In this document: piece by piece, positions 52,741-63,640 of the stretch
Position numbering within the stretch: the stretch's first letter is position 1
How the letters are laid out: each line of letters starts with the position of its first letter
From: Dryomyza anilis
Taxonomy: Eukaryota; Arthropoda; Insecta; Diptera; Dryomyzidae
Reading direction: 5' to 3'
Length of the DNA: 64,000 nucleotides
NCBI GenBank assembly: GCA_951804985.1
Contig: OX638130.1
Coordinates: forward strand, 36,811,394-36,875,393
Translations under genes and position numbers: made by a program
Notes under the pieces: model-generated
Databases searched by the model: none
Seen by the model: the letters and a program-made list of their open reading frames with translations, nothing else
Told to the model about the DNA's origin: nothing

Positions 52741-53826
52741 ATGAGTATCCAACATATTGCAAAGACCGTGAACCGTTTGGTTCCGATGTTCTCAGGCACG
52801 GATTCCAATGCTCTGCCCTCTGAAGTATGTAGATTCATACAAGGATGTGATTTAGCGGTAAAGCCTACGAATGAAATAGAGTTACAAGAATTTATATCAT
52901 GTGTTAAGTTAAGAATGTATGGAGACGCATTTGAACTAGTTAATGGAATTCAATTTAGCAGATTAAATGAATTATATACTCTAATAAAGCGAACATATCT
53001 TAAAACCATAACATTAGACTCAGTGATAAATGATATAAATCATGCCTATCAAACATCCACGGAAGAAATTAGACCTTTTGCAAGACGCCTAAATGTCCTG
53101 AAAACAAAGGCGGTGGAATTAATAAAAGAAAATATAACGGCACAGGGGACGAGGCAATGTTAATGGAACTGGACAAATCCATACAAAAGACTTTTAAAGT
53201 AGGTCTTAAAGACAGCACACCGAAAATACACATGCTAAATAATAAGTCAAACTCACTAGATTCACTGATAGAGGAAGCAGTAGAAACGTTGGAGATAATA
53301 CAAAGTGGGCGTGTAATAGAAACAACACAGAATGCCCCAGAGGTGCATTCAGGGCCTCACAAATAACATGCGAAAAAATTGTTATAGGAAACAATAGTGG
53401 ATCATTTGGGCACGAAATGCTCGCAAACGAAAGGGATAAAGTTGTTCCAACATGTTCATTTTGCGGGAATGACGGAAATACGAGGGACGAATTTATCAGT
53501 CGGAAAAACATGCCTTACTGTCAAGAATGTGGCAATTACGGCCACGAAACGAGCCTTAGATGTGCAAATAATAAACCGGAACCGGGGCAAAACTGTACGC
53601 GTAGACAACAAACAATTAATTACGACTACAATGATGGCTACGAGAATATTACGCAAGCCAATCATAGGAATAATAATGTTCGAAGATATAATAACAACAA
53701 TAATTGGGAATATCATAATGAAAATAGAACTAATAATTATAATAACAATAATAATAATTATAATAACAATAATAATAATAATAATTATAATAACAAAAAT
53801 AATAATTATAATAACAATCATAATAA
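52741..53826 (+). pseudogene. Gag (unit 3)
   Basis: Three-frame gag as in unit 1: capsid 52741-53163 (S to N in INDINHAY), middle 53157-53366, nucleocapsid-like 53417 onward with the CQECGNYGHETSLRC knuckle and Asn-rich tract including one extra Asn codon shared with unit 2. Interrupted by the DINE-1 at 53827. Confidence 0.83.
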
Positions 53827-54527
53827 CCAGTTGGGAAGGTTAGATCACATGGGAAATTTTAAAGTAGGTGTAATTATGATAGTTAGGATTATCAAAATTA
53901 TAGTCGGTCCAAGCCGACTATAAATACCCTACACATATATGTAGTTACCATTCAAAGTGATATATAGGTCACCAGGGTATACGAATCCTGAAAATAACTA
54001 CAAACATTCAATCGATGAAGAATTTCCATTCATTTGATACCCATATTTACAAATGGGTAGGTGTACCGAATTTCGATTTTTTTTTTTGTGAACCACAAGT
54101 CTTTTCGCCGGAAAACATTATTATCATGTATTTGAGCATGAGTCAATATATATTTTACCAAAAAAAGTTTACCTAAGCACGTATACATAAAAATTGATCT
54201 TTATATGTACATTTTATATGAGGTATTTGAACATAAGTGGGCCACAATGGACCGATCTCGCCAATTTTTTCGCACATACAGCGTAGGTATATTAGTAATC
54301 TAAGTTATAAGTTTCATTTATCTAGCTCTTCAATTTTAAAAGTAGTAGGGATTTTCAACAGACAGACGGACAGACAGACGGACAGACATACGGACATCGC
54401 TAAATCGACTCAGGAGGTCATGCTGATCAAGAATATATATACTTTTCCATACCGGAGATGCTTCCTTCTGGGTGTTACAAACGGCGTACCAAACTGAATA
54501 TACCCTTTCACTCTTAGTGTAGGGTAT
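53827..54527 (-). mobile_element. DINE-1/mini-me inside gag (unit 3)
   Basis: Same ends and position as the other units, with the unit-2 type variants (CACATATATGTAG, AATCGATGAAG, GAATATACCC). Confidence 0.92.
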
Positions 54528-54782
54528 AATAATAATAATTATCGGAATAATAATCGTAATTATAATAATAACAATGAAAATAATTACAATATCAATTACA
54601 ACAATAATAATGGAAATAGAAATAGTAATTATTGGAATAATATTCATACTAATAATAATAATGGGAATAGTAGTAATAATAATCATAATAATAATAATCG
54701 GGATTTAAATAAATGTAAATGGTGTGCAAGAATTGGGCATACGTTAGAAAACTGTTTTGCGGGGCCCAGAATAGGACAATAA
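54528..54782 (+). pseudogene. Gag C-terminal Asn-rich piece with intact CCHC knuckle (unit 3)
   Basis: Reads NKCKWCARIGHTLENCF, full C-x2-C-x4-H-x4-C, with stop at 54780. The following unassigned frame is 54719-55054 (111 codons) because of the local three-base gain. Confidence 0.8.
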
Positions 54783-55963
54783 TCTATGAACCCAAGACAA
54801 ATTGCGAAATCAGGCCAAAGGAGATAGGAATTGTGAATCAGACGCCGAACGCGGCCAGACGCCGAACGTTCGCTATCAATGGTAGGAAAATGGTAGATAA
54901 TTTTATTTCACTAATTGTATTAACGTTGAACGTTTTCGGCATAGTAGCATTAACAGCGAAAAATAATTTTTATGATTGCATAATAAATATGATATGTATA
55001 GAAGAAAATGAGAAGAAATTAAATGATTTGATTACTTCAGGAATGGATTTATGAATTGAATTGAAAATATTAATTGGTCGTTGCCAAAATAAGCGGCGAC
55101 AATTTACTTAGTCAGCATTGTAACTGTAAACCAAATTCGCAGCAGCGTCAAGTTGCTAGCTTGAAGAAAATAAGCACGTGGTGCAATTTGTTTGTAAACA
55201 AAGATGATTTCAATTCAATGACTTTTCGATGGCCTAATTTCAATGTCATCGCGGGTTGCTGATTATGCAAGAGTTGCTTTCACGGTCAGCGTTAAGAACT
55301 CGAGTTGCCGATCGAACTTGAGTTCTTTACGGAACTTGTGATTGGTTAAAATTATGCTTCTGGGCAAAAGCAGCAAGACACACTGTGATTGGCCAAAATT
55401 ATGTTTCTAGGCTGAAGCAGCAAGACACTGGGAAAGTAGCATTGAAACTTAGATTAAGTATTAGTATATTAGCTATAGTTATTTAGTTTTTAAGTGGAAC
55501 AGAAAAAGGAAATAAAAGTTGTAAAAAGGATAAACTTGAAATGGAGTAAGTGTTGTTATTTATTAAATGTCTTATTTCAGTTGATGAAGTAGGGACTTTA
55601 ACATTGGCCCAGCCGGTTTTAGAACCAAAAACAGCCGCTCTAGGTGGAAGATAGAAAAAATTTTAAATATGTTTTTAAAATAAATAGTCAATAATTTAAA
55701 TAAAATCTAATTTTGGTAATTTAAAAATTTTTGTTGGAAATGACGTATTTTTAATGGAAGCCCTACAATGAAAATTAAAGAAAACACAACATGAAACACT
55801 ATTTTATTGTAGTGAGTTTTGAGGAAAATAATGAAAACATGGTGTAAACAAATAATAAATTTTTAAATAAATAAGGAAAATCTATCGAGAAAAATCTGAA
55901 GTTAAATAGAAATTCACTAGTGATACCAGTAATATTGAGAAAGTTAATTTCCCAGATTTTAAA

Positions 55964-57046
55964 ATGAGTATCCAACATATTGCAAAGACAGTGAACCGTT
56001 TGGTTCCGATGTTCTCAGACACGGATTCCAATGCTCTGCCCTCTGAAGTATGTAGATTCATACAAGGATGTGATTTAGCGGTAAAGCCTACGAATGAAAT
56101 AGAGTTACAAGAATTTATATCATGTGTTAAGTTAAGAATGTATGGAGACGCATTTGAACTAGTTAATGGAATTCAATTTAGCAGATTAAATGAATTATAT
56201 ACTCTAATAAAGCGAACATATCTTAAAACCATAACATTAGACTCAGTGATAAATGATATAAGTCATGCCTATCAAACATCCACGGAAGAAATTAGACCTT
56301 TTGCAAGACGCCTAAATGTCCTGAAAACAAAGGCGGTGGAATTAATAAAAGAAAATATAACGGCACAGGGGACGAGGCAATGTTAATGGAACTGGACAAA
56401 TCCATACAAAAGACTTTTAAAGTAGGTCTTAAAGACAGCACACCGAAAATACACATGCTAAATAATAAGTCAAACTCACTAGATTCACTGATAGAGGAAG
56501 CAGTAGAAACGTTGGAGATAATACAAAGTGGGCGTGTAATAGAAACAACACAGAATGCCCCAGAGGTGCATTCAGGGCCTCACAAATAACATGCGAAAAA
56601 ATTGTTATAGGAAACAATAGTGGATCATTTGGGCACGAAATGCTCGCAAACGAAAGGGATAAAGTTGTTCCAACATGTTCATTTTGCGGGAATGACGGAA
56701 ATACGAGGGACGAATTTATCAGTCGGAAAAACATGCCTTACTGTCAAGAATGTGGCAATTACGGCCACGAAACGAGCCTTAGATGTGCAAATAATAAACC
56801 GGAACCGGGGCAAAACTGTACGCGTAGACAACAAACAATTAATTACGACTACAATGATGGCTACGAGAATATTACGCAAGCCAATCATAGGAATAATAAT
56901 GTTCGAAGATATAATAACAACAATAATTGGGAATATCATAATGAAAATATAACTAATAATTATAATAACAATAATAATAATTATAATAACAATAATAATA
57001 ATAATTATAATAACAAAAATAATAATTATAATAACAATCATAATAA
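55964..57046 (+). pseudogene. Gag (unit 4)
   Basis: Same three-frame structure: capsid 55964-56386 (with G to D in MFSDTDSN, unique), middle 56380-56589, nucleocapsid-like from 56640. The Asn-rich tract has the shorter unit-1 length. Interrupted by the DINE-1 at 57047. Confidence 0.83.
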
Positions 57047-57747
57047 CCAGTTGGGAAGGTTAGATCACATGGGAAATTTTAAAGTAGGTGTAATTATGAT
57101 AGTTAGGATTATCAAAATTATAGTCGGTCCAAGCCGACTATAAATACCCTACACATATGTGTAGTTACCATTCAAAGTGATATATAGGTCACCAGGGTAT
57201 ACGAATCCTGAAAATAACTACAAACATTCAATCGCTGAAGAATTTCCATTCATTTGATACCCATATTTACAAATGGGTAGGTGTACCGAATTTCGATTTT
57301 TTTTTTTGTGAACCACAAGTCTTTTCGCCGGAAAACATTATTATCATGTATTTGAGCATGAGTCAATATATATTTTACCAAAAAAAGTTTACCTAAGCAC
57401 GTATACATAAAAATTGATCTTTATATGTACATTTTATATGAGGTATTTGAACATAAGTGGGCCACAATGGACCGATCTCGCCAATTTTTTCGCACATACA
57501 GCGTAGGTATATTAGTAATCTAAGTTATAAGTTTCATTTATCTAGCTCTTCAATTTTAAAAGTAGTAGGGATTTTCAACAGACAGACGGACAGACAGACG
57601 GACAGACATACGGACATCGCTAAATCGACTCAGGAGGTCATGCTGATCAAGAATATATATACTTTTCCATACCGGAGATGCTTCCTTCTGGGTGTTACAA
57701 ACGGCGTACCAAACTGAATATATCCTTTCACTCTTAGTGTAGGGTAT
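57047..57747 (-). mobile_element. DINE-1/mini-me inside gag (unit 4)
   Basis: Same position as the other units; carries the unit-1 variants CACATATGTGTAG, AATCGCTGAAG and GAATATATCC. Confidence 0.92.
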
Positions 57748-57996
57748 AATAATAATAATTATCGGAATAATAATCGTAATTATAATAATAACAATGAAAA
57801 TAATTACAATATCAATTACAACAATAATAATGGAAATAGAAATAGTAATTATTGGAATAATATTCATACTAATAATAATAATGGGAATAGTAGTAATAAT
57901 AATCATAATAATAATAATCGGGATTTAAATAAATGGTGTGCAAGAATTGGGCATACGTTAGAAAACTGTTTTGCGGGGCCCAGAATAGGACAATAA
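57748..57996 (+). pseudogene. Gag C-terminal piece with damaged zinc knuckle (unit 4)
   Basis: Shares with unit 1 the 6-base loss that removes the first Cys of the knuckle (NKWCARIGHTLENC). Stop at 57994. Followed by the unassigned frame 57933-58265. Confidence 0.8.
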
Positions 57997-59174
57997 TCTA
58001 TGAACCCAAGACAAATTGCGAAATCAGGCCAAAGGAGATAGGAATTGTGAATCAGACGCCGAACGCGGCAGTGGATACGTTCGCTATCAATGGTAGGAAA
58101 ATGGTAGATAATTTTATTTCACTAATTGTATTAACGTTGAACGTTTTCGGCATAGTAGCATTAACAGCGAAAAATAATTTTTATGATTGCATAATAAATA
58201 TGATATGTATAGAAGAAAATGAGAAGAAATTAAATGATTTGATTACTTCAGGAATGGATTTATGAATTGAATTGAAAATATTAATTGGTCGTTGCCAAAA
58301 TAAGCGGCGACAATTTACTTAGTCAGCATTGTAACTGTAAACCAAATTCGCAGCAGCGTCAAGTTGCTAGCTTGAAGAAAATAAGCACGTGGTGCAATTT
58401 GTTTGTAAACAAAGATGATTTCAATTCAATGACTTTTCGATGGCCTAATTTCAATGTCATCGCGGGTTGCTGATTATGCAAGAGTTGCTTTCACGGTCAG
58501 CGTTAAGAACTCGAGTTGCCGATCGAACTTGAGTTCTTTACGGAACTTGTGATTGGTTAAAATTATGCTTCTGGGCAAAAGCAGCAAGACACACTGTGAT
58601 TGGCCAAAATTATGTTTCTAGGCTGAAGCAGCAAGACACTGGGAAAGTAGCATTGAAACTTAGATTAAGTATTAGTATATTAGCTATAGTTATTTAGTTT
58701 TTAAGTGGAACAGAAAAAGGAAATAAAAGTTGTAAAAAGGATAAACTTGAAATGGAGTAAGTGTTGTTATTTATTAAATGTCTTATTTCAGTTGATGAAG
58801 TAGGGACTTTAACATTGGCCCAGCCGGTTTTAGAACCAAAAACAGCCGCTCTAGGTGGAAGATAGAAAAAATTTTAAATATGTTTTTAAAATAAATAGTC
58901 AATAATTTAAATAAAATCTAATTTTGGTAATTTAAAAATTTTTGTTGGAAATGACGTATTTTTAATGGAAGCCCTACAATGAAAATTAAAGAAAACACAA
59001 CATGAAACACTATTTTATTGTAGTGAGTTTTGAGGAAAATAATGAAAACATGGTGTAAACAAATAATAAATTTTTAAATAAATAAGGAAAATCTATCGAG
59101 AAAAATCTGAAGTTAAATAGAAATTCACTAGTGATACCAGTAATATTGAGAAAGTTAATTTCCCAGATTTTAAA

Positions 59175-60257
59175 ATGAGTATCCAACATATTGCAAAGAC
59201 CGTGAACCGTTTGGTTCCGATGTTCTCAGGCACGGATTCCAATGCTCTGCCTTCTGAAGTATGTAGATTCATACAAGGATGTGATTTAGCGGTAAAGCCT
59301 ACGAATGAAATAGAGTTACAAGAATTTATATCATGTGTTAAGTTAAGAATGTATGGAGACGCATTTGAACTAGTTAATGGAATTCAATTTAGCAGATTAA
59401 ATGAATTATATACTCTAATAAAGCGAACATATCTTAAAACCATAACATTAGACTCAGTGATAAATGATATAAGTCATGCCTATCAAACATCCACGGAAGA
59501 AATTAGACCTTTTGCAAGACGCCTAAATGTCCTGAAAACAAAGGCGGTGGAATTAATAAAAGAAAATATAACGGCACAGGGGACGAGGCAATGTTAATGG
59601 AACTGGACAAATCCATACAAAAGACTTTTAAAGTAGGTCTTAAAGACAGCACACCGAAAATACACATGCTAAATAATAAGTCAAACTCACTAGATTCACT
59701 GATAGAGGAAGCAGTAGAAACGTTGGAGATAATACAAAGTGGGCGTGTAATAGAAACAACACAGAATGCCCCAGAGGTGCATTCAGGGCCTCACAAATAA
59801 CATGCGAAAAAATTGTTATAGGAAACAATAGTGGATCATTTGGGCACGAAATGCTCGCAAACGAAAGGGATAAAGTTGTTCCAACATGTTCATTTTGCGG
59901 GAATGACGGAAATACGAGGGACGAATTTATCAGTCGGAAAAACATGCCTTACTGTCAAGAATGTGGCAATTACGGCCACGAAACGAGCCTTAGATGTGCA
60001 AATAATAAACCGGAACCGGGGCAAAACTGTACGCGTAGACAACAAACAATTAATTACGACTACAATGATGGCTACGAGAATATTACGCAAGCCAATCATA
60101 GGAATAATAATGTTCGAAGATATAATAACAACAATAATTGGGAATATCATAATGAAAATATAACTAATAATTATAATAACAATAATAATAATTATAATAA
60201 CAATAATAATAATAATTATAATAACAAAAATAATAATTATAATAACAATCATAATAA
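59175..60257 (+). pseudogene. Gag (unit 5)
   Basis: Capsid 59175-59597, middle 59591-59800, nucleocapsid-like from 59851 with the CQECGNYGHETSLRC knuckle and the shorter Asn-rich tract. The same capsid-middle frameshift as in all units is present, so even the unit contiguous with pol does not encode a continuous gag. Confidence 0.83.
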
Positions 60258-60955
60258 CCAGTTGGGAAGGTTAGATCACATGGGAAATTTTAAAGTAGGT
60301 GTAATTATGATAGTTAGGATTATCAAAATTATAGTCGGTCCAAGCCGACTATAAATACCCTACACATATGTGTAGTTACCATTCAAAGTGATATATAGGT
60401 CACCAGGGTATACGAATCCTGAAAATAACTACAAACATTCAATCGCTGAAGAATTTCCATTCATTTGATACCCATATTTACAAATGGGTAGGTGTACCGA
60501 ATTTCGATTTTTTTTTTGTGAACCACAAGTCTTTTCGCCGGAAAACATTATTATCATGTATTTGAGCATGAGTCAATATATATTTTACCAAAAAAAGTTT
60601 ACCTAAGCACGTATACATAAAAATTGATCTTTATATGTACATTTTATATGAGGTATTTGAACATAAGTGGGCCACAATGGACCGATCTCGCCAATTTTTT
60701 CGCACATACAGCGTAGGTATATTAGTAATCTAAGTTATAAGTTTCATTTATCTAGCTCTTCAATTTTAAAAGTAGTAGGGATTTTCAACAGACAGACGGA
60801 CAGACAGACGGACAGACATACGGACAGACAATCGACTCAGGAGGTCATGCTGATCAAGAATATATATACTTTTCCATACCGGAGATGCTTCCTTCTGGGT
60901 GTTACAAACGGCGTACCAAATCGAATATACCCTTTCACTCTTAGTGTAGGGTATA
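60258..60955 (-). mobile_element. DINE-1/mini-me inside gag (unit 5), with two distinctive changes
   Basis: 698 bp. Near 60826 the text CGGACAGACAATCGACTCAG replaces the usual CATCGCTAAATCGACTCAG. Near 60919 CCAAATCGAATATACCC replaces CCAAACTGAATATACCC, removing a TGA. As a result a plus-strand frame 60667-61209 runs from DINE sequence through the gag C-terminal knuckle without a stop. Confidence 0.9.
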
Positions 60956-61209
60956 ATAATAATAATTATCGGAATAATAATCGTAATTATAATAATAACA
61001 ATGAAAATAATTACAATATCAATTACAACAATAATAATGGAAATAGAAATAGTAATTATTGGAATAATATTCATACTAATAATAATAATGGGAATAGTAG
61101 TAATAATAATCATAATAATAATAATCGGGATTTAAATAAATGTAAATGGTGTGCAAGAATTGGGCATACGTTAGAAAACTGTTTTGCGGGGCCCAGAATA
61201 GGACAATAA
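60956..61209 (+). pseudogene. Gag C-terminal piece with intact CCHC knuckle (unit 5), open to the DINE-1
   Basis: Reads the Asn-rich tract then NKCKWCARIGHTLENCFAGP, stop at 61207. It is part of a 180-codon open frame starting in the DINE-1 at 60667. In the other four units the equivalent frame is closed by the TGA in the DINE-1. The following unassigned frame is 61146-61478 with N to Y in KKLYDLIT. Confidence 0.75.
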
Positions 61210-61590
61210 TCTATGAACCCAAGACAAATTGCGAAATCAGGCCAAAGGAGATAGGAATTGTGAATCAGACGCCGAACGCGGCAGTGGATACGTTCGCTAT
61301 CAATGGTAGGAAAATGGTAGATAATTTTATTTCACTAATTGTATTAACGTTGAACGTTTTCGGCATAGTAGCATTAACAGCGAAAAATAATTTTTATGAT
61401 TGCATAATAAATATGATATGTATAGAAGAAAATGAGAAGAAATTATATGATTTGATTACTTCAGGAATGGATTTATGAATTGAATTGAAAATATTAAGGA
61501 ATTAAAATTAAGTTTATATACAAAATCAAAGAAAAATCGCATTATTTATAGTAGACATGGGGAATTCAGACATGGGGAATTCAGACAGAT

Positions 61591-62022
61591 AGACAGATAT
61601 TAAATGATGTCTTTATAGAAATTCCTTGTAAGGACGCGAAAAATGGGAAACTAATATTACTAGTAGATTGTGGTGCAGACACTAGCTTGGTAAAGTGGAG
61701 TGCATTAGATAATAAACTAGAGAGAAATTTAAAAGACACAAAAAATCTGAGCGGAGCATTTGGGGGACATGTGACCACCGCAGGATCAATTGAAATTCAC
61801 CTTATGGAACATAGAAGGCTCAGTCGGACGTTACATACAATAATGCAGGATCAGGGAGTTCCGGCAGACGGTATACTAGAACGAGATAATTTATGGAACC
61901 ACGCAATCATCAATGCAGTGGAAAAGGGATTAACCTTTATAGACAGAAACAAAAATAAAATTGTAACACTACCACTCAGATCACTAGATGAAATAAATAA
62001 AATATTATACAGTGAAAAATAA
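61591..62022 (+). pseudogene. Protease of the plus-strand element
   Basis: An aspartic protease (retropepsin) that would process the gag-pol polyprotein. The frame reads VFIEIPCKDAKNGKLILLVD, CGADTSLVKWSALDNK, the flap region GGHVTTAGSIEIHL, and VPADGILERDNLWNHA (the hydrophobic-Gly motif near the C-terminus). The active-site triad is D-C-G here, whereas the minus-strand relative at 37650 has D-S-G; Cys in place of Ser/Thr would be expected to impair activity, which is inference. Just upstream is a short duplication (ACATGGGGAATTCAG twice, 61554-61583). Confidence 0.8.
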
Positions 62023-62304
62023 CAGCAAGATCTAAAGGTATCGCCAGATTACCACTACGAATCAAGATCCCCGTAGTAATAATTCAAAAACAAGAAATTT
62101 CGCCAGGAGTTTATGTCGGAGAAACCATATCAAATGTGAGAAAAAATAGTGTTTACGTTTCAGTGTTAAACTCAACAGAAAAAGATATAATATTGAATAA
62201 CAACATACAGCTCAAATTTTCAAATTATAATAGATTTATGGAACCAGTGAGTGGCACAATGAATAGCGTATAAGGCATAAACATACGACACAGAATATGC
62301 AAAC
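62023..62304 (+). other. Protease-RT linker, frame broken
   Basis: Between the protease stop (62020-62022) and the RT frame. Readable pieces such as LRIKIPVVIIQKQEISPGVY and VSVLNSTEKDIILNNN resemble the linker of errantivirus pol but lie in changing frames with stops. No catalytic motif is expected here. Confidence 0.55.
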
Positions 62305-63300
62305 TATTTGACTCATTAAAATTGGATCCAAATGCAAATGTTGAAGAGAAGGCATCCATAGAAAAAATATGTGCGTCATACCATGATGTATTTCTGTTAG
62401 AGGGGGATGAGCTATTGTATACACCTATTTTAAAACATGAAATCCCCACAATAGACGGCCAAACTCCGATTAATCGAAAACAATATAAATTACCACATAT
62501 TCACAGAGAAGAAATCAACAAACAGGTGCAGAAGTTATTAGACGACGATATTATATCACCAAGCCTTGGAATTCACCACTATTGTTGGTACCTAAAAAGA
62601 GTGGCAAGGACGGACAGAAAAAATGGAGACTGGTAATAGATTTCAGAAAATTGAACGACGCAACGATTAAACAAGTATTTCGTATTGATGAAATTTTGGA
62701 TCAATTAGGTCACAGTAGGTATTTTTCAACATTAGATCTTGCAAGTGGTTATAACCAAGTGCTAGTGGATGAACGCCACAGAGAAAAAACCAAGCACGGG
62801 CTTGGGACATTTTGAATTTAATAGGATGCCATTTGGATTGACGGGGGCACCCGCTATGTTTCAAAGAATAATGAACCACATATTAACAGGTTTGCAGTGA
62901 CTTGATTGTTTCGTATATCTGGACGATATAGTGGTGTATGGAAAAAACATTATGGAGCACGAAATTAGACTATGTAAGGTGTTAGAAAAACTAAGGGAAA
63001 ATAATTTTAAATTAAATACGGAAAAATGCAATTTTTTAAGGCGTGAAGTAGTATATTTAGGGCACAAATGCACGGAGTCAGGCGCAATGCCAGATCCCGA
63101 TAATATAGAATGTGTCAAAAATATTTCGGTAGCCAGGACCAAGAAACAGGTACAAGCCTTCTTAGGATTAGTAAATTATTACAGAAAATTCGTTAAGAAT
63201 ATGGCAAGGTTAACACTACCGATTAATAAACTGTTTCGGAAGGATGCCAGTTTTGTATGGACAGAGAAGTGCCAGGACTCATTTATAAAACTTAAGGAAG
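62305..63300 (+). pseudogene. Reverse transcriptase of the plus-strand element
   Basis: Pieces in order: fingers with HEIPTIDGQTPINRKQYKLP and REEINKQVQKLLDDDIISPS (62322-62575); frameshift; LVPKKSGKDGQKKWRLVIDF, RKLNDATI and [16 protein letters not shown] (motif A Asp, 62582-62790); frameshift in the AAAAAACC run near 62788; [20 protein letters not shown] (motif B, 62805-62865); in-frame TGA at about 62898; FVYLDDIVVYGKN with both catalytic Asp (YLDD at 62916-62927); then CNFLRREVVYLGHKCTESG and FLGLVNYYRKFVKNMARLT. All catalytic motifs are recognisable but at least two frameshifts and one stop separate them. Confidence 0.85.
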
Positions 63301-63640
63301 CAATTATTTCACCTAATGTTCTAGCATACCCAGATTTTTCAAAACCATTTGTATTGACAACAGATGCAAGTGGAGAAGCTATAGGAGCAGTGAATTTAAT
63401 GGATCAAACGCCAGGTTCAGGCACAAATTATCAGAATACGAGTTCGAAATAATTTATAAACCTGGCAAAAAGAATTTAAATGCTGACGCATTAAGTAGGA
63501 TTCCACAATTAGAAACAGAAATTGCGGCAGTTCAAACCCGTTCTAAAAATACACCAAAGGCAATAGATCCACAACCGGACGTCAGTAAGCCAGTCTTGGA
63601 CGACACAGTAACGGATATGGATGGTGAAACAATCTAGAGT
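63301..63640 (+). pseudogene. RNase H remnant with internal deletion
   Basis: The start of RNase H, KPFVLTTDASGEAIGAV with the first Asp, ends at about 63395 and the next sequence is already the end of the domain in another frame: KLSEYEFEIIYKPGKKNLNA DALSRI (63425-63502). The central catalytic Glu and Asp region is therefore missing. A charged linker toward integrase follows (TRSKNTPKAIDPQPDVSKPV) with a stop at about 63636. Confidence 0.8.

Larger units (their letters stand above)
51851..55073 (+). repeat. Tandem array unit 3 (3223 bp)
   Basis: Near-identical to unit 2 over the DINE-1 and gag C-terminal region, but without the gag deletion. A local change near 54850 (GCGGCCAGACGCCGAACGTT) duplicates the CAGACGCCGAACG word and adds three bases net, altering VDTFAI to RRRTFAI in the unassigned frame. 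Confidence 0.95.
55074..58284 (+). repeat. Tandem array unit 4 (3211 bp)
   Basis: Resembles unit 1 rather than its neighbour unit 3: shares GACAGTGAACC in gag, ATATAACT, CACATATGTGTAG, GAATATATCC and the 6-base deletion in the second zinc knuckle. Its leader has the TTTTAGAACC form of units 2-5. Confidence 0.95.
58285..61497 (+). repeat. Tandem array unit 5 (3213 bp), joined to pol
   Basis: The last unit. Its gag start has the unit-2 variant CTGCCTTCTGAAG, its middle has unit-1/4 variants (ATATAACT, CACATATGTGTAG, AATCGCTGAAG), and its end has the unit-2/3 form AAATGTAAATGG. Instead of a new LTR copy, GAAAATATTAA is followed by GGAATTAAAATTAAG and the pol region, so this end is the original element order. 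Confidence 0.95.

Noticed and set aside
45542..61497. CRISPR-like or satellite array
   Set aside because: The repeats are 3.1-3.2 kb long and contain LTR, gag and a DINE-1, so this is an internal amplification of a retroelement, not short repeats with spacers or a simple satellite.
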